Assembly: GCA_009711785.1 (NCBI GenBank)
Contig: VENA01000051.1
Span: 1 to 62,000, forward strand
Source: Bacillota bacterium
GTDB lineage: Bacteria > Bacillota > Clostridia > Tissierellales > MES13
DNA: 62,000 bases
Direction: 5' to 3'
Notes under the pieces: model-generated
Told to the model about the DNA's origin: nothing
Database searches by the model: none
The model's input: only the letters and a program-made list of their open reading frames with translations
Part shown: piece by piece, positions 43,499 to 52,791 of the stretch
Position numbering within the stretch: position 1 is the first letter of the stretch
Layout of the letters: each line of letters opens with the position of its first letter
Made by a program: the position numbers and the translations under genes

Positions 43499-45088
43499 TT
43501 ATAATAATGGTGATAATATCTTTCCGATTGACTCTTTTACTTTTGAAATAATTGATCTCTTTTTATACTCATCATAAATAAATTCTTCAGAATTTTTTAA
43601 ATCACTATTAAAATCTTCTTCTAATCTTTTAGCTACTGAAGTATCATATATAAAGGCATTAACTTCAAAATTTATATGAAAACTTCTATTATCCATATTA
43701 GCAGTTCCCACTGATGCAGCTATATCATCTACTAATAATACTTTAGAGTGTATAAACCCGTTAGTATACTTATAAACCTTTACTCCTGCACTTAGTAACT
43801 CTTCTATATTAGACCTTGAAGCCCAGAATGCCGTTATATGGTCTGCTTTATTAGGTATTATTATTCTAACATCTATTCCACTTAAAGCAGCTGTCATAAG
43901 GGCCATTTTTACACTCTTATCCGGTACTAGGTATGGTGTTGTTATCCATACTCTTTCAGTTGCATAATTAATTAAGGAAAAATACCCTTGCATAATTGAT
44001 TCCCATTTAGTATCTGGTCCGCTAATAGATATCTGAATAAGTTCTTCACCGTAATACTTATGCTTAGGGAAATATTTTTTCCCTTCTAAAGTTTCTTCTT
44101 TACTAAAATACCAATCGTTAATAAAAATATTTTGTAATTCGTAAACTGCTTCACCCTTAATTTTAAGATGCGTATCTCTCCAAAAACCTAGATATTTATC
44201 CTTTCCTAAGTATTCATCACCTATATTGATGCCTCCGATAAATCCTATTTTCCCATCTATAACAATTATTTTTCTATGATTTCTATAATTAAGCTCTCTA
44301 CTTAAACCAGGTAAAAAAACAGGTAAAAATCCACCAACATTAACTCCTGCTACTTTAAGATCATTAAGAAACTTTTTTCCTAGTCTCCAACTCCCAACAC
44401 TATCATATATAACCCTAACCTCTAAACCTTCTTTACTCTTTTGAATTAATATATCTTTAATTTCATTTCCTATTTCATCATTTTTAATTATAAAATATTC
44501 TAGATGTATATGTTCTTTAGCTTTTCTAAGCTCCTTTTTGATTTCTTTAAAAGTAGCTTTTCCATTAGTAAGTACCTTAGTTTTATTATTAATTGTTACA
44601 GGTGTTTTTGAATTATTTAAAATAAGACTTATCAACTTTCTTTTTATAACATCATTTTCATCTAAAAAAATATCTTTTGAATTTACTGCATTTAATTGTA
44701 TATCTGCGATATTTTCTAGATTCTTTGCTCTAAAGTTTTCTTTTTTGTTAAAAATATTTCTCTTTCTCATGTTCTGACCAATAAATAAGTATAAGAGAAA
44801 TCCTACTATAGGAAATACAAATAAAACTAAAAGCCATGATATTGTTTTTTCTGAATCCTTATTATCTATAAATATTATAATTGCAATAAAAATTGTATAT
44901 ACAGTAAATACTATGCCTATAATTCCTCTAAATTTAACTATGAAATTCTTTATAACATCTACAAAGCCTTTATTAAAGGTTTCGATTGTAGATGTTGATA
45001 TTATATGATTAAATCCATAGGAGGGTATACTAATTATAAGTGCAATGAACAGTAAAATTAATAAAATTCCTATCTTCTGTTTTTTTAT
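43499..45088 (-). CDS. cls: Cardiolipin synthase; frame begins at ATA/ATT instead of a standard start
   Basis: Two phospholipase-D (HKD) motifs: HRKIIVIDGKIGFIGG and HSKVLLVDDIAASVGTANMD. It joins two phosphatidylglycerols to form cardiolipin. The first ATG (44770) gives only 423 residues and lacks the membrane helices of the family. The same frame stays open upstream through KKQKIGILLILLFIALIISI, IVFTVYTIFIAIIIFID and TISWLLVLFVFPIVGFLLYL, three good helices. It reaches a GGAGG site (45096-45100) seven bases before ATA (45088-45086); ATT precedes that ATA. The usual Met codon thus appears changed. Either ATA/ATT is used, or only the short form from 44770 is made. Confidence 0.85.
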   Translation of the reverse strand: MKKQKIGILLILLFIALIISIPSYGFNHIISTSTIETFNKGFVDVIKNFIVKFRGIIGIVFTVYTIFIAIIIFIDNKDSEKTISWLLVLFVFPIVGFLLYLFIGQNMRKRNIFNKKENFRAKNLENIADIQLNAVNSKDIFLDENDVIKRKLISLILNNSKTPVTINNKTKVLTNGKATFKEIKKELRKAKEHIHLEYFIIKNDEIGNEIKDILIQKSKEGLEVRVIYDSVGSWRLGKKFLNDLKVAGVNVGGFLPVFLPGLSRELNYRNHRKIIVIDGKIGFIGGINIGDEYLGKDKYLGFWRDTHLKIKGEAVYELQNIFINDWYFSKEETLEGKKYFPKHKYYGEELIQISISGPDTKWESIMQGYFSLINYATERVWITTPYLVPDKSVKMALMTAALSGIDVRIIIPNKADHITAFWASRSNIEELLSAGVKVYKYTNGFIHSKVLLVDDIAASVGTANMDNRSFHINFEVNAFIYDTSVAKRLEEDFNSDLKNSEEFIYDEYKKRSIISKVKESIGKILSPLL

Positions 45089-45272
45089 AATATATCCTCC
45101 TCTCTAGTATTAACCTTAATTTTATTATAACAATATTTATTTTATATTTCTTCTTTATTAAGAAAACTTTAATTTTAACTATTATATATTTAATACAATT
45201 ATATCCATAATCCAATCAAATAACAAATATGCCCAATAACATTTTAAAAGTTATTAACTATTTTAAATTATT

Positions 45273-46376
45273 TTAATAATGAACCCTAACTAACCAAAAT
45301 TTTATATTTTTATTGCTCCATCCAAGATCCCACGGCACTCTATATCTATCTGTATTATGACAATTAACTAATGCATACCCCTTAGAGTCAGCCCCAGTAA
45401 CAGTAGATATATGTTTCACTTTTCCTTTCTTTTCATATGCAATAAAATCTCCAGGCAAAAGTTTATATGAATGTTTAAATACTTTTTCATAATCACCATA
45501 GGCTATAACACTTGCCCTACCACTATAAATCATATAACTTTTAAATCCTTGAGCATTAACCCATGCCCTTGATCCTGATTTCTTATAATTCCATGTTCCA
45601 TTTTTTCTAAAATTTCCACCCTCAAATAAAATCTGAGAAGCAAAGTTAGCACAATCCCCTCCTAAAGCATTGTAATCTCTATATTTTTTATTATACTTAT
45701 AATCATTTTCGCCATTATCAGCTGCTCCTACATATTTATCTGCATATTCTAAAGCTTTTTTTCTCCTTTTACTTAATGTTTGAAAATCCCTTTTTTCTTG
45801 GTTGGTTATATATTTTTTTATACTTTCAGATTTTATATTATTAAGATTTAGTGAATCTGCGAAGGGATCAGTATACCATTCCCTTGTTATAACCCAATTC
45901 TCATTTATCTCTTCCATATCTAGAGAGTGATAGGTTCCTATGCGAAAAAGATTAATCTTGTCTGGATCATCTAAATATATATATCTATATTCAGTTGATG
46001 CTATTAAATTAATGGTAAAACTCTTATTTCTATCTTTTACCCATCTAATAACAGGGGTAGATTTTATGTCTATAAACTTTATACCCTGTTTCTGTGACCA
46101 CATATGTAAATACTTCATTTTTTTTATTTCATGTTCATATGCCCACAATCCATATTTAGCTCTTTTGTTATAAAGAGAACTCAATGATTTATTATCTTGA
46201 TTTAATATAGCCTTATTTCTTTTAGCAAAACTTTCTTCAACAACTAATGATAGCTCTTCATTAACAAAAATAGTTGAAACTAAAGGAAAATAACTAAACA
46301 ATATTACTCCTAATAAAATTAATATAATAGTTATAATAATTATAAATAATTTTTTCTTTTTTATAACAAATATCAT
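45273..46376 (-). CDS. Membrane-anchored protein with putative amidase (Amidase_6) domain
   Basis: 367 residues from ATG at 46376, after AGGGGGAAAG; an in-frame upstream ATG at 46448 would read through the DnaA-box region and is rejected. One N-terminal membrane helix (about 10-30), a middle domain of about 170 residues with beta character, and a C-terminal CHAP-like amidase domain. That domain has ALGGDCANFASQILFEGG with the predicted catalytic Cys, LLPGDFIAYEKKGKVKHIST with His, and LVNCHNTDRYRVPW. The domain occurs in sporulating Firmicutes and is presumed to act on the cell wall. Substrate unproven. Confidence 0.85.
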   Translation of the reverse strand: MIFVIKKKKLFIIIITIILILLGVILFSYFPLVSTIFVNEELSLVVEESFAKRNKAILNQDNKSLSSLYNKRAKYGLWAYEHEIKKMKYLHMWSQKQGIKFIDIKSTPVIRWVKDRNKSFTINLIASTEYRYIYLDDPDKINLFRIGTYHSLDMEEINENWVITREWYTDPFADSLNLNNIKSESIKKYITNQEKRDFQTLSKRRKKALEYADKYVGAADNGENDYKYNKKYRDYNALGGDCANFASQILFEGGNFRKNGTWNYKKSGSRAWVNAQGFKSYMIYSGRASVIAYGDYEKVFKHSYKLLPGDFIAYEKKGKVKHISTVTGADSKGYALVNCHNTDRYRVPWDLGWSNKNIKFWLVRVHY

Positions 46377-46393
46377 AGCTTTCCCCCTAAAAA

Positions 46394-46565
46394 TTTTCCA
46401 CGTTATCCACAATATCCACAATCCACAGTGGATAACTAAAGTGAACATACTTTCGCCAGTTATATCAACGATTGTAGAGACTTCACTTTGCCCTTTTTAG
46501 TATTTTCCACAGCTTGTGAATATATATTTTTTTATAATTAACATAGAATCAACATGTTATCCACA
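46394..46565. promoter_or_regulatory. Cluster of DnaA boxes between the amidase-domain gene and cwlD
   Basis: Two perfect TTATCCACA boxes (46403-46411 and 46557-46565) plus near matches: TTTTCCACG (46394-46402), ATATCCACA (46412-46420), CAATCCACA (46419-46427), the reverse-strand AGTGGATAA (46427-46435) and TTTTCCACA (46503-46511). At least seven boxes lie within 172 bases, five of them nearly contiguous. A very AT-rich stretch sits in between. No dnaA, dnaN, rpmH or parB genes are nearby, so this is probably not oriC. A DnaA-regulated promoter or DnaA-titration site is more likely. Confidence 0.7.
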
Positions 46566-46573
46566 GGATATTT

Positions 46574-47278
46574 TTAATAATCTTTAAAATATTTTACAAG
46601 TCCTACATAAATAGCCCAAGCAACTTTTTCTTGATATTTATCTTGATTAAGAAGTCTTTCCTCATTAGGATTCGATAAAAAGCCACACTCAACTAACACT
46701 GCTGGTGATTCTGCTTCTCTTATTATATATACACTATCCCTAGCTTGAGGTCTTCTTTTATTATTTTTATCTAATACATTTCTAAACTCCTGTTGAATTA
46801 ATTTAGCTAATATCTTACTACTTTCGCATCCTTTTTTATAAAAAGTCTGAGCTCCATAATATTTTGATTGCGGAAAACTATTTAAATGAATACTTAAAAA
46901 TACATCTGCTTCACTATTGTTAATAAGTATTCTTCTATTTCTTAAATCCTCATTTTTCTTCTGCCTATATGTTTTAGACTTTTCAGTATTTAATCCAATA
47001 TCTTCTTCCCTAGTTAGTATAACTACTCCTCCTCCTTGTTCTATTAATCTTCTTAATCTTAAAACTATTTCCATATTTATATCATCTTCATGCTTTTTAC
47101 TACCTATAGCTCCAGGGTCAAATCCTCCATGACCAGCATCAATTGCTATAACTTTATCTGTTATAGGCAAATACATAGTAGGCAACACTTTTTCATTATT
47201 ATTTAGTATTATTGTAATACTTATTATTATAAATAGAATCAGTAATAATATTTTTTTATTAATAATCACTACTCTCAT
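46574..47278 (-). CDS. cwlD: N-acetylmuramoyl-L-alanine amidase CwlD
   Basis: 234 residues. An N-terminal membrane helix or signal (about 8-26) precedes the Amidase_3 domain: IAIDAGHGGFDPGAIG (zinc His), Glu in EDDINMEIVLRLRRLI, SIHLNSFPQ (zinc His), and PAVLVECGFLSNPNEERLL with the catalytic Glu. Length and sequence fit CwlD, which with PdaA makes muramic lactam in the spore cortex. This is one reason to call the organism spore-forming. ATG or nearby start with AAGGGGGATA upstream. Confidence 0.9.
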   Translation of the reverse strand: MRVVIINKKILLLILFIIISITIILNNNEKVLPTMYLPITDKVIAIDAGHGGFDPGAIGSKKHEDDINMEIVLRLRRLIEQGGGVVILTREEDIGLNTEKSKTYRQKKNEDLRNRRILINNSEADVFLSIHLNSFPQSKYYGAQTFYKKGCESSKILAKLIQQEFRNVLDKNNKRRPQARDSVYIIREAESPAVLVECGFLSNPNEERLLNQDKYQEKVAWAIYVGLVKYFKDY

Positions 47279-47378
47279 TAAATATCCCCCTTTAAAATGC
47301 CTATAATATAATATTTGAAATAGTGTTGTCCATATTACTGATATTCATTGTTATATTTAATTATTATAAAAAAATTAA

Positions 47379-47405
47379 GACGTAGGATATTTAATCCTAC
47401 GCCTT
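47379..47405 (-). terminator. Terminator of the RNase HI gene
   Basis: Stem CGTAGGATATTTAATCCTACG, followed leftward by TCTTAATTTTTTT. Confidence 0.75.
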
Positions 47406-47422
47406 TCATTAGTTACTTTCTT

Positions 47423-48169
47423 TTAAACCACACTAATATTTTCAAGAAAATATTCCATATCTACTTTTGAATTCTCTTTATAACAATCCTTAGCATATCC
47501 TGCTAATCTATCGGCTTCTTCATTATATATATTTCCCTTATGTCCTGGACAGTGTATAAAATCAATTTTAATTTTTTTCATCATATTATTAACATAGTTA
47601 TGATATTTTTCAGTATATATTTTCTTTCTTTTCCACTCACCAGTAGCCCACTTTTCTATACCTTGATAATCGTATATGATTGTCATTTTTTCATATTTTA
47701 TCTTATTTTTTATGATATGGTCTATTGCTCTAACTGAAGATAATATTTCACCAGCTACATTCTGCATTTGTGCCATATCTTGATCTTCTGATATAGCATA
47801 TAATCTATCGATTATTTCTCCATTTTTTACAAATATAGCTCCTCCAGTCACAACTTTTATTTCATTACCTTCATCATTTTTTATTTTCCCATAACTTCCA
47901 TCGACATAAACAACAATATGTTTATCTTCTTTAGAAAGTTCAATACTTCTTTTATGTACAGTATCCGCTATAGTTGTTTTGTCACCTTTTAAATCTGTTT
48001 TATCTTCAGGTTTTAAGTAATCCTTAGCTTTCTTTATCCCTTCCTTAGTATTTGGAAAACTTTTATATTTAGCTTTACTAAAACCTATAACTTGCTTTTG
48101 ACATTCAGCCCATGTATCGAATAAACCTGTTTTTTTTCCATTTAAAACTGCATATATTTTCTTTCCCAA
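47423..48169 (-). CDS. rnhA: Ribonuclease HI with N-terminal viroplasmin/hybrid-binding domain
   Basis: 248 residues. N-terminal hybrid-binding domain (KIYAVLNGKKTGLFDTWAEC to FPNTKEGIKKA, about 3-50) and a linker precede the RNase H fold. Catalytic residues are visible: Asp in VVYVDGSYG, Glu in NVAGEILSSVRAI, Asp in TIIYDYQGI, and Asp in NEEADRLAG. It degrades the RNA strand of RNA-DNA hybrids. Downstream of the lipoprotein peptidase gene by about 27 bases, probably cotranscribed. Confidence 0.93.
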   Translation of the reverse strand: MGKKIYAVLNGKKTGLFDTWAECQKQVIGFSKAKYKSFPNTKEGIKKAKDYLKPEDKTDLKGDKTTIADTVHKRSIELSKEDKHIVVYVDGSYGKIKNDEGNEIKVVTGGAIFVKNGEIIDRLYAISEDQDMAQMQNVAGEILSSVRAIDHIIKNKIKYEKMTIIYDYQGIEKWATGEWKRKKIYTEKYHNYVNNMMKKIKIDFIHCPGHKGNIYNEEADRLAGYAKDCYKENSKVDMEYFLENISVV

Positions 48170-48196
48170 AATAACACCTCTTATCTTAACTTAAAT

Positions 48197-49285
48197 TTAT
48201 TTTTCATAATTATTCCACTCTTCATTAAGCTTTTTAACTGTTATTCCTAAAACCTTAGGTATAACTTTATGAAATCTTTCTATAGAGACTTTGTCTACTT
48301 CTACATTAGTTCCTTCAACATAAGGAAACTCACCTAAACTTTTTACTAATTCTACAATTTTATCTTCACCATACTTATCAGCTATAAAATTTAATATAAG
48401 CCCTGAAGATGTATAATAGCTTCTTATTAAATTATTATCTTCCATTTTTTCTAAATTTAATTTTTCTAATTTATTTATATCTAGTGTATTATTCATTTTG
48501 AATATATCTACATTATAAAGTTCTGTATAATAAACTGCAAGTCCTTCTGCGAACCAATATGGTAAATTATTATTTGATTCTTTTATAGTAACCTTATGTA
48601 CTAACTCATGGGAAATAACATCAAAATATTTATCCTTTGAGTTATATATTATACATTTAATTGATTCTGGATATTCATACCATCCAGAAAACCTCCAGGG
48701 AAATGATAACTTTACAGATTGTCTTAATCGCTCTTTATCCTCATATAGCTTTATAACGGTTTTTCCCTCTGGTATAAGTCCTGTTTTCTCATAAACCTCT
48801 TTATATGCCCTCTGAGCTCCTCTAAGGGCGATCTCAGCTTTTTCTTTCTCCCCCTTAGGATAATAAATAATAAAATTATCAGAACTTATAGAACTAAATA
48901 TTAAATCACTATCAACCCAATCATTTCCTCGTTTAACATACTTTATTGAATTTACTATTGAGTACTCTTTATTATTATAACTATATTCTTGCTTTATTTT
49001 AGCTTCTACAAAATTCTCATCAGTTTTAAGTATTTCTATTATTTCCATATCTAATGTAGTTATGTTATTAAAAACAATATCTCTAAACCAACTTTTTCTT
49101 TCAGCTACATATTCAGGCTTAGTTTTATCTATAGTAGTTAAATAATTTTTCATATCTTTATCTTCAATTGACTGTAACTGTTTTTTGATAACGTTTTCAA
49201 TAACGTTATTTTCGATATCCTTTTCAGTACATCCACTAAATAATATTAATACAATAAAAAATAAAACTAACCCTTTTTTAATCAT
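48197..49285 (-). CDS. Lipoprotein with gluzincin-type metallopeptidase domain (peptidase MA-like)
   Basis: 362 residues from ATG at 49285, after GGAGGTT; the ATG at 49297 overlaps that site. Lipobox LFSGC (about Cys18). The first 150 residues form an NTF2-like or mixed domain. The second half is a peptidase-MA-type domain with the zinc motif VISHELVHKVT (HExxH), then LPYWFAEGLAVYYTE with a downstream Glu, and YTSSGLILNFIADKYGEDKI. It would act outside the membrane. Substrate unknown. Confidence 0.85.
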   Translation of the reverse strand: MIKKGLVLFFIVLILFSGCTEKDIENNVIENVIKKQLQSIEDKDMKNYLTTIDKTKPEYVAERKSWFRDIVFNNITTLDMEIIEILKTDENFVEAKIKQEYSYNNKEYSIVNSIKYVKRGNDWVDSDLIFSSISSDNFIIYYPKGEKEKAEIALRGAQRAYKEVYEKTGLIPEGKTVIKLYEDKERLRQSVKLSFPWRFSGWYEYPESIKCIIYNSKDKYFDVISHELVHKVTIKESNNNLPYWFAEGLAVYYTELYNVDIFKMNNTLDINKLEKLNLEKMEDNNLIRSYYTSSGLILNFIADKYGEDKIVELVKSLGEFPYVEGTNVEVDKVSIERFHKVIPKVLGITVKKLNEEWNNYEK

Positions 49286-49350
49286 AATAACCTCCAATAT
49301 GTTTTATAAATATTTAGTTATTATTATGTTTCATAAAATATATTATATGA

Positions 49351-49384
49351 TAAAAAAAACACTGGATAAACCAGTGTTTTTGTA
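49351..49384 (-). terminator. Terminator of the rplM-rpsI operon
   Basis: Stem AAAACACTGG/CCAGTGTTTT with a long T-run in the leftward direction, right after the rpsI stop. Confidence 0.9.
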
Positions 49385-49392
49385 ATAAATAT

Positions 49393-49785
49393 TTATCTCT
49401 TCGAGAATTGTGGTGAACGTCTTGCTTTCTTTAAACCATACTTCTTTCTTTCCTTCATTCTTGGGTCTCTTGTTAACATACCTGCCTTTTTTAATGTAGG
49501 TCTTAATTCGTTGTCTGCTACAAGTAATGCTCTTGATATTCCGTGTCTTATTGCTCCTGCTTGACCAGTATATCCTCCACCTTCTACATTAGCAATTACA
49601 TCGTAGTTGTCTAATGTATCAGTGATAACAAGAGGTTCTCTAACTAAAACCCTTAGTGTTTCATAATTAAAGAAATCTTCTAAGGTTCTACCATTTATTT
49701 TAAATTTTCCTGAACCAGGAACTAATCTAACTCTTGCGATTGATTTCTTTCTTCTTCCCGTTCCATAATATTGAACTTTAGCCAC
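49393..49785 (-). CDS. rpsI: 30S ribosomal protein S9
   Basis: 130 residues from GTG. Family marks: [44 protein letters not shown] and the basic tail [16 protein letters not shown], whose last Arg reaches the P-site tRNA. Directly after rplM, the universal pairing. Confidence 0.98.
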   Translation of the reverse strand: MAKVQYYGTGRRKKSIARVRLVPGSGKFKINGRTLEDFFNYETLRVLVREPLVITDTLDNYDVIANVEGGGYTGQAGAIRHGISRALLVADNELRPTLKKAGMLTRDPRMKERKKYGLKKARRSPQFSKR

Positions 49786-49809
49786 GTATAGTCCTCCCTT
49801 CCTGAAAAA

Positions 49810-50238
49810 TTATATTTCTTTAACTTCAGGTTTTTGTGCTTCATGATTATGTTCTGTTCCTCTATAAACCTTTAATTTTTTAATCATTTTTCTACCTAAA
49901 CTATTTTTAGGTAACATGCCTTTAACTGCTACTCTAACTGCTTTTTCCGGGTTCTTTTCCATAAGTTCTTTATAAGTAACTTCTTTTAATCCCCCTGGAT
50001 GATTTGAGTGGTGTCTATATACTTTGTTATATAGTTTTCTACCAGTTAATTCTATTCTATCAGCATTTATAATTATTACATGATCTCCACAATCTACGTG
50101 TGGTGTGAATGTTGGCTTGTGCTTTCCTCTAAGCAATTTCGCAACTTCACTTGCTAATCTACCAAGTTTCTTTCCTTTTGCATCAACTAATATCCAATTT
50201 CTCTCTATCTCTTGAGGCTTTGCTATATAGCTTTTCAT
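49810..50238 (-). CDS. rplM: 50S ribosomal protein L13
   Basis: 142 residues. Marks: [69 protein letters not shown]. Preceded by its own promoter and a hairpin leader. In some bacteria this leader is a regulatory L13-binding site. Confidence 0.98.
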   Translation of the reverse strand: MKSYIAKPQEIERNWILVDAKGKKLGRLASEVAKLLRGKHKPTFTPHVDCGDHVIIINADRIELTGRKLYNKVYRHHSNHPGGLKEVTYKELMEKNPEKAVRVAVKGMLPKNSLGRKMIKKLKVYRGTEHNHEAQKPEVKEI

Positions 50239-50316
50239 TCTTTTCCCTCCTTATCGCGCAATGTTTCTATTTTTAATAAAAACCCGGGGCTAGTGGATTT
50301 TTATCTACTCACACTC
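50239..50316 (-). promoter_or_regulatory. rplM leader with stable hairpin (putative L13 leader)
   Basis: A 10-pair stem is formed on the transcript by AUAAAAAUCC and GGGUUUUUAU (50295-50304 with 50276-50285), with a short GC-rich loop. The stop-to-start position between promoter and rplM fits the Firmicute L13 leader, a presumed autoregulatory element. Identity is inferred from position. Confidence 0.5.
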
Positions 50317-50321
50317 TATTT

Positions 50322-50350
50322 ATTGTAATACATCCCTCCTAGTGTGTCAA
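50322..50350 (-). promoter_or_regulatory. Promoter of rplM-rpsI
   Basis: Reading left: TTGACA (50350-50345), 17-base spacer, TACAAT (50327-50322). The best -35 match in the window. Confidence 0.85.
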
Positions 50351-50378
50351 GGCATGTATTATATTTTTTTTGTTTATC

Positions 50379-51125
50379 CTAGATTTTATTATCATAAAAA
50401 ACTTTCTCTAAATATAATCCCTGGGGTGGAGCTGTATCTCCTGCCCTTTTTCTATCCTTCGATTTAATAATCAAAGGTATTGATTCATATGAAATCTTGT
50501 TATTTCCAACTTTTATTAAAGTACCTATTATAATTCTAACCATATTATACAAAAAGCCATTTCCCTCGATATTGAATTCTATTAGCTCATTCCTTTTTTC
50601 TATATCTAGGCTATAAATAGTTCTTACAGTATCCTTTATTGCACTACCGGATGCCTTAAAACTGTAAAAATCGTGGGTTCCTATAAAATAGGATGCTGCT
50701 TTTTCCATATTTTTAATATCTAAATCATAAGAAACATGATAAGTATAATTTCTTAACAATGCACTCCTTGTTTTTTTATTACACAAGATATATTTATATT
50801 TCTTTCCTGTAGCTGAAAATCTAGAATGAAATGATTCATCAACTTCCTTTGAATCTTTAATAACTATATCCATAGGCAATACAGTATTTAATGCATGCTT
50901 AAACTTATGTCCAGGTATTGTTGAGAAAGTCTTAAAGTTTGCTACCTGACCATTAGCATGTACTCCTTTATCAGTTCTGCCTGAACCAAATATCCTTACA
51001 TCTTCCTTTGTAATCTTTCTTATTGCACTTTTAATTTCACCTTGTATAGTTTTTAACCTTGGCTGTACTTGCCACCCATAATAATTAGTTCCATCATATT
51101 CAATTACTAACTTAATATTTTTCAT
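50379..51125 (-). CDS. truA: tRNA pseudouridine(38-40) synthase
   Basis: 248 residues. Marks: VIEYDGTNYYGWQVQP, catalytic Asp in GSGRTDKGVHANGQV, FHSRFSATGKKYKY and NMVRIIIGTL. Modifies positions 38-40 of the tRNA anticodon arm. It lies nine bases after ecfT, the usual Firmicute order. Confidence 0.97.
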   Translation of the reverse strand: MKNIKLVIEYDGTNYYGWQVQPRLKTIQGEIKSAIRKITKEDVRIFGSGRTDKGVHANGQVANFKTFSTIPGHKFKHALNTVLPMDIVIKDSKEVDESFHSRFSATGKKYKYILCNKKTRSALLRNYTYHVSYDLDIKNMEKAASYFIGTHDFYSFKASGSAIKDTVRTIYSLDIEKRNELIEFNIEGNGFLYNMVRIIIGTLIKVGNNKISYESIPLIIKSKDRKRAGDTAPPQGLYLEKVFYDNKI

Positions 51126-51134
51126 ATTATCTAC

Positions 51135-51932
51135 CTACCAAAATCTACTCCATATAATTATAATAAGTAATATTAAAGTAATAACCATAGCAAAAAAGTC
51201 TCTTTTTTCTAATTTTAGCTGTCTCATTCTAGTCCTATTTTCTCCACCTCTATAACATCTTGCTTCCATTGCCATAGCTAATTCGTCGGCCCTTCTAAAT
51301 GCACTTATAAAAAGAGGTACTAAAAGAGGTACTAAACTCTTTGCTCTATTTAAAACATTACCACTTTCAAAATCGGCTCCTCTAGCTTTCTGAGCCATCA
51401 TAATTTTATCGGTTTCTTCTAGGAGTGTTGGTATAAATCTTAATGCTATTGTCATCATCATAGCTAATTCATGTGCTGGTACTCCTATTTTTCTAAATGG
51501 ATTTAGAAGTCTCTCTATTCCATCAGTTAATGCTATCGGTGATGTTGTAAGAGTTAAAAGCGATGTTCCAATTATTAAAAATATAAGTCTCAAAGCCATA
51601 AATGTAGCTTGTATAAGTCCTTGTTTAGTTACATCTAAGGGACCTATCTCAAATAGTATTTCACCCTTTGTCATAAAAATATTAATGAAAAATGTAACTA
51701 TTATGATAATCAATAAAGGCTTTATTCCTCTTATTATATACTTTATAGGTATTTTTGATAATAAAATTGTAGATAATATAAATCCGACTACTAAAGCATA
51801 GGGCAAAAATGTATTTATAAAGAATAATGAAATAATAAATATGAATGTAGTTAATATTTTTATCCTTGGATCTAAATTGTGTATAGGTGTTTCACCCGGA
51901 TAATATTGTCCTATAGTTATATTTTTAAGCAT
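51135..51932 (-). CDS. ecfT: ECF transporter transmembrane T component
   Basis: 265 residues with about five to six membrane helices. Marks: [20 protein letters not shown] at the N-terminus, and the two coupling motifs ARGADF and ARCYRGG that contact the ATPases. It overlaps ecfA2 by eight bases. With EcfA1 and EcfA2 it forms the shared energizing module for vitamin S components such as FolT at 25.5 kb. Confidence 0.96.
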   Translation of the reverse strand: MLKNITIGQYYPGETPIHNLDPRIKILTTFIFIISLFFINTFLPYALVVGFILSTILLSKIPIKYIIRGIKPLLIIIIVTFFINIFMTKGEILFEIGPLDVTKQGLIQATFMALRLIFLIIGTSLLTLTTSPIALTDGIERLLNPFRKIGVPAHELAMMMTIALRFIPTLLEETDKIMMAQKARGADFESGNVLNRAKSLVPLLVPLFISAFRRADELAMAMEARCYRGGENRTRMRQLKLEKRDFFAMVITLILLIIIIWSRFW

Positions 51933-52791
51933 TTTTATTACTCCTTAGATATTTTAATATTTCTTCCTTTGCTTCTTCGACAGTTATTACATTATCATCA
52001 ATTTGTTTACCTTTTCTTTTTAATGCTCTCATAAAGTATGTTATCTGTGGTACTCCAAGTCCCATTTCTTCAAGTCTATCGACTTCTTTAAATATTTCTT
52101 TTGGAGTTCCACTCATAGCGACCTTTCCTTTATGCATTACTATAATCTTGTTAACAAGCTTAGCTATATCCTCCATGCTATGGGATACTAAAACTATAGT
52201 CATATCTTTATAACTATTATATAATTTATTGATTTGACCTAAAATTTCATCTCGTCCTTTAGGATCTAATCCAGCTGTTGGCTCATCTAATATTAATACT
52301 TGAGGTTTCATAGCTAAAACCCCTGCTATAGCAACTCTTCTTCTCTGACCTCCACTTAATTCAAATGGTGACCTCTCCTTAACAAAATCAAAATCAAGAC
52401 CAACTAATTTAATAGCTTCTTTAACTCTTTTATCTATTTCATCCTCTGAAAGATTTAAATTTTTAGGTCCAAAGGCTACATCCTTATAAACCGTTTCTTC
52501 AAATAGTTGATGCTCTGGGTATTGAAAAACTAAACCTACTTTTCTTCTGATTTCTTTAAGTTTTACATTCTTTTTTGATATATCTTCATTATCTATAAAT
52601 ATAGCACCACTAGTTGGTTTTAATAAACCATTTAAGTGTTGTATTAATGTAGATTTACCTGAACCAGTATGTCCAATCAATCCAATAAAGTCACCATTAT
52701 CTATTTTAAAACTAACATCGTCTAATGCTTTCATTTTAAAGGGACTGTCTGGACTATATATATGGGTTAAATTCTCTACCTTTATACTCAT
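51925..52791 (-). CDS. ecfA2: ECF transporter ATPase EcfA2
   Basis: 288 residues. Walker [18 protein letters not shown]-loop [20 protein letters not shown], signature [17 protein letters not shown], Walker [14 protein letters not shown], and the switch His in [11 protein letters not shown]. The FQYPEHQLF segment is typical of EcfA2. It overlaps ecfA1 by four bases. Confidence 0.97.
   Translation of the reverse strand: MSIKVENLTHIYSPDSPFKMKALDDVSFKIDNGDFIGLIGHTGSGKSTLIQHLNGLLKPTSGAIFIDNEDISKKNVKLKEIRRKVGLVFQYPEHQLFEETVYKDVAFGPKNLNLSEDEIDKRVKEAIKLVGLDFDFVKERSPFELSGGQRRRVAIAGVLAMKPQVLILDEPTAGLDPKGRDEILGQINKLYNSYKDMTIVLVSHSMEDIAKLVNKIIVMHKGKVAMSGTPKEIFKEVDRLEEMGLGVPQITYFMRALKRKGKQIDDNVITVEEAKEEILKYLRSNKNA

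Noticed and set aside
45030..45215. 61-codon leftward frame overlapping the cardiolipin synthase N-terminus
   Set aside because: It is in a different frame from the continuous cardiolipin synthase reading and has no ribosome site.
46377..46448. N-terminal extension of the amidase-domain protein from the ATG at 46448
   Set aside because: It would encode a Trp/Ile-rich stretch across the DnaA boxes and lacks a ribosome site. ATG 46376 has AGGGGGAAAG and starts right before a normal signal-anchor.
46394..46565. The DnaA-box cluster as the chromosomal origin oriC
   Set aside because: Genes that normally flank oriC in Firmicutes (dnaA, dnaN, rpmH, rnpA, parA/parB) are absent. The neighbours are wall hydrolases and RNase HI.
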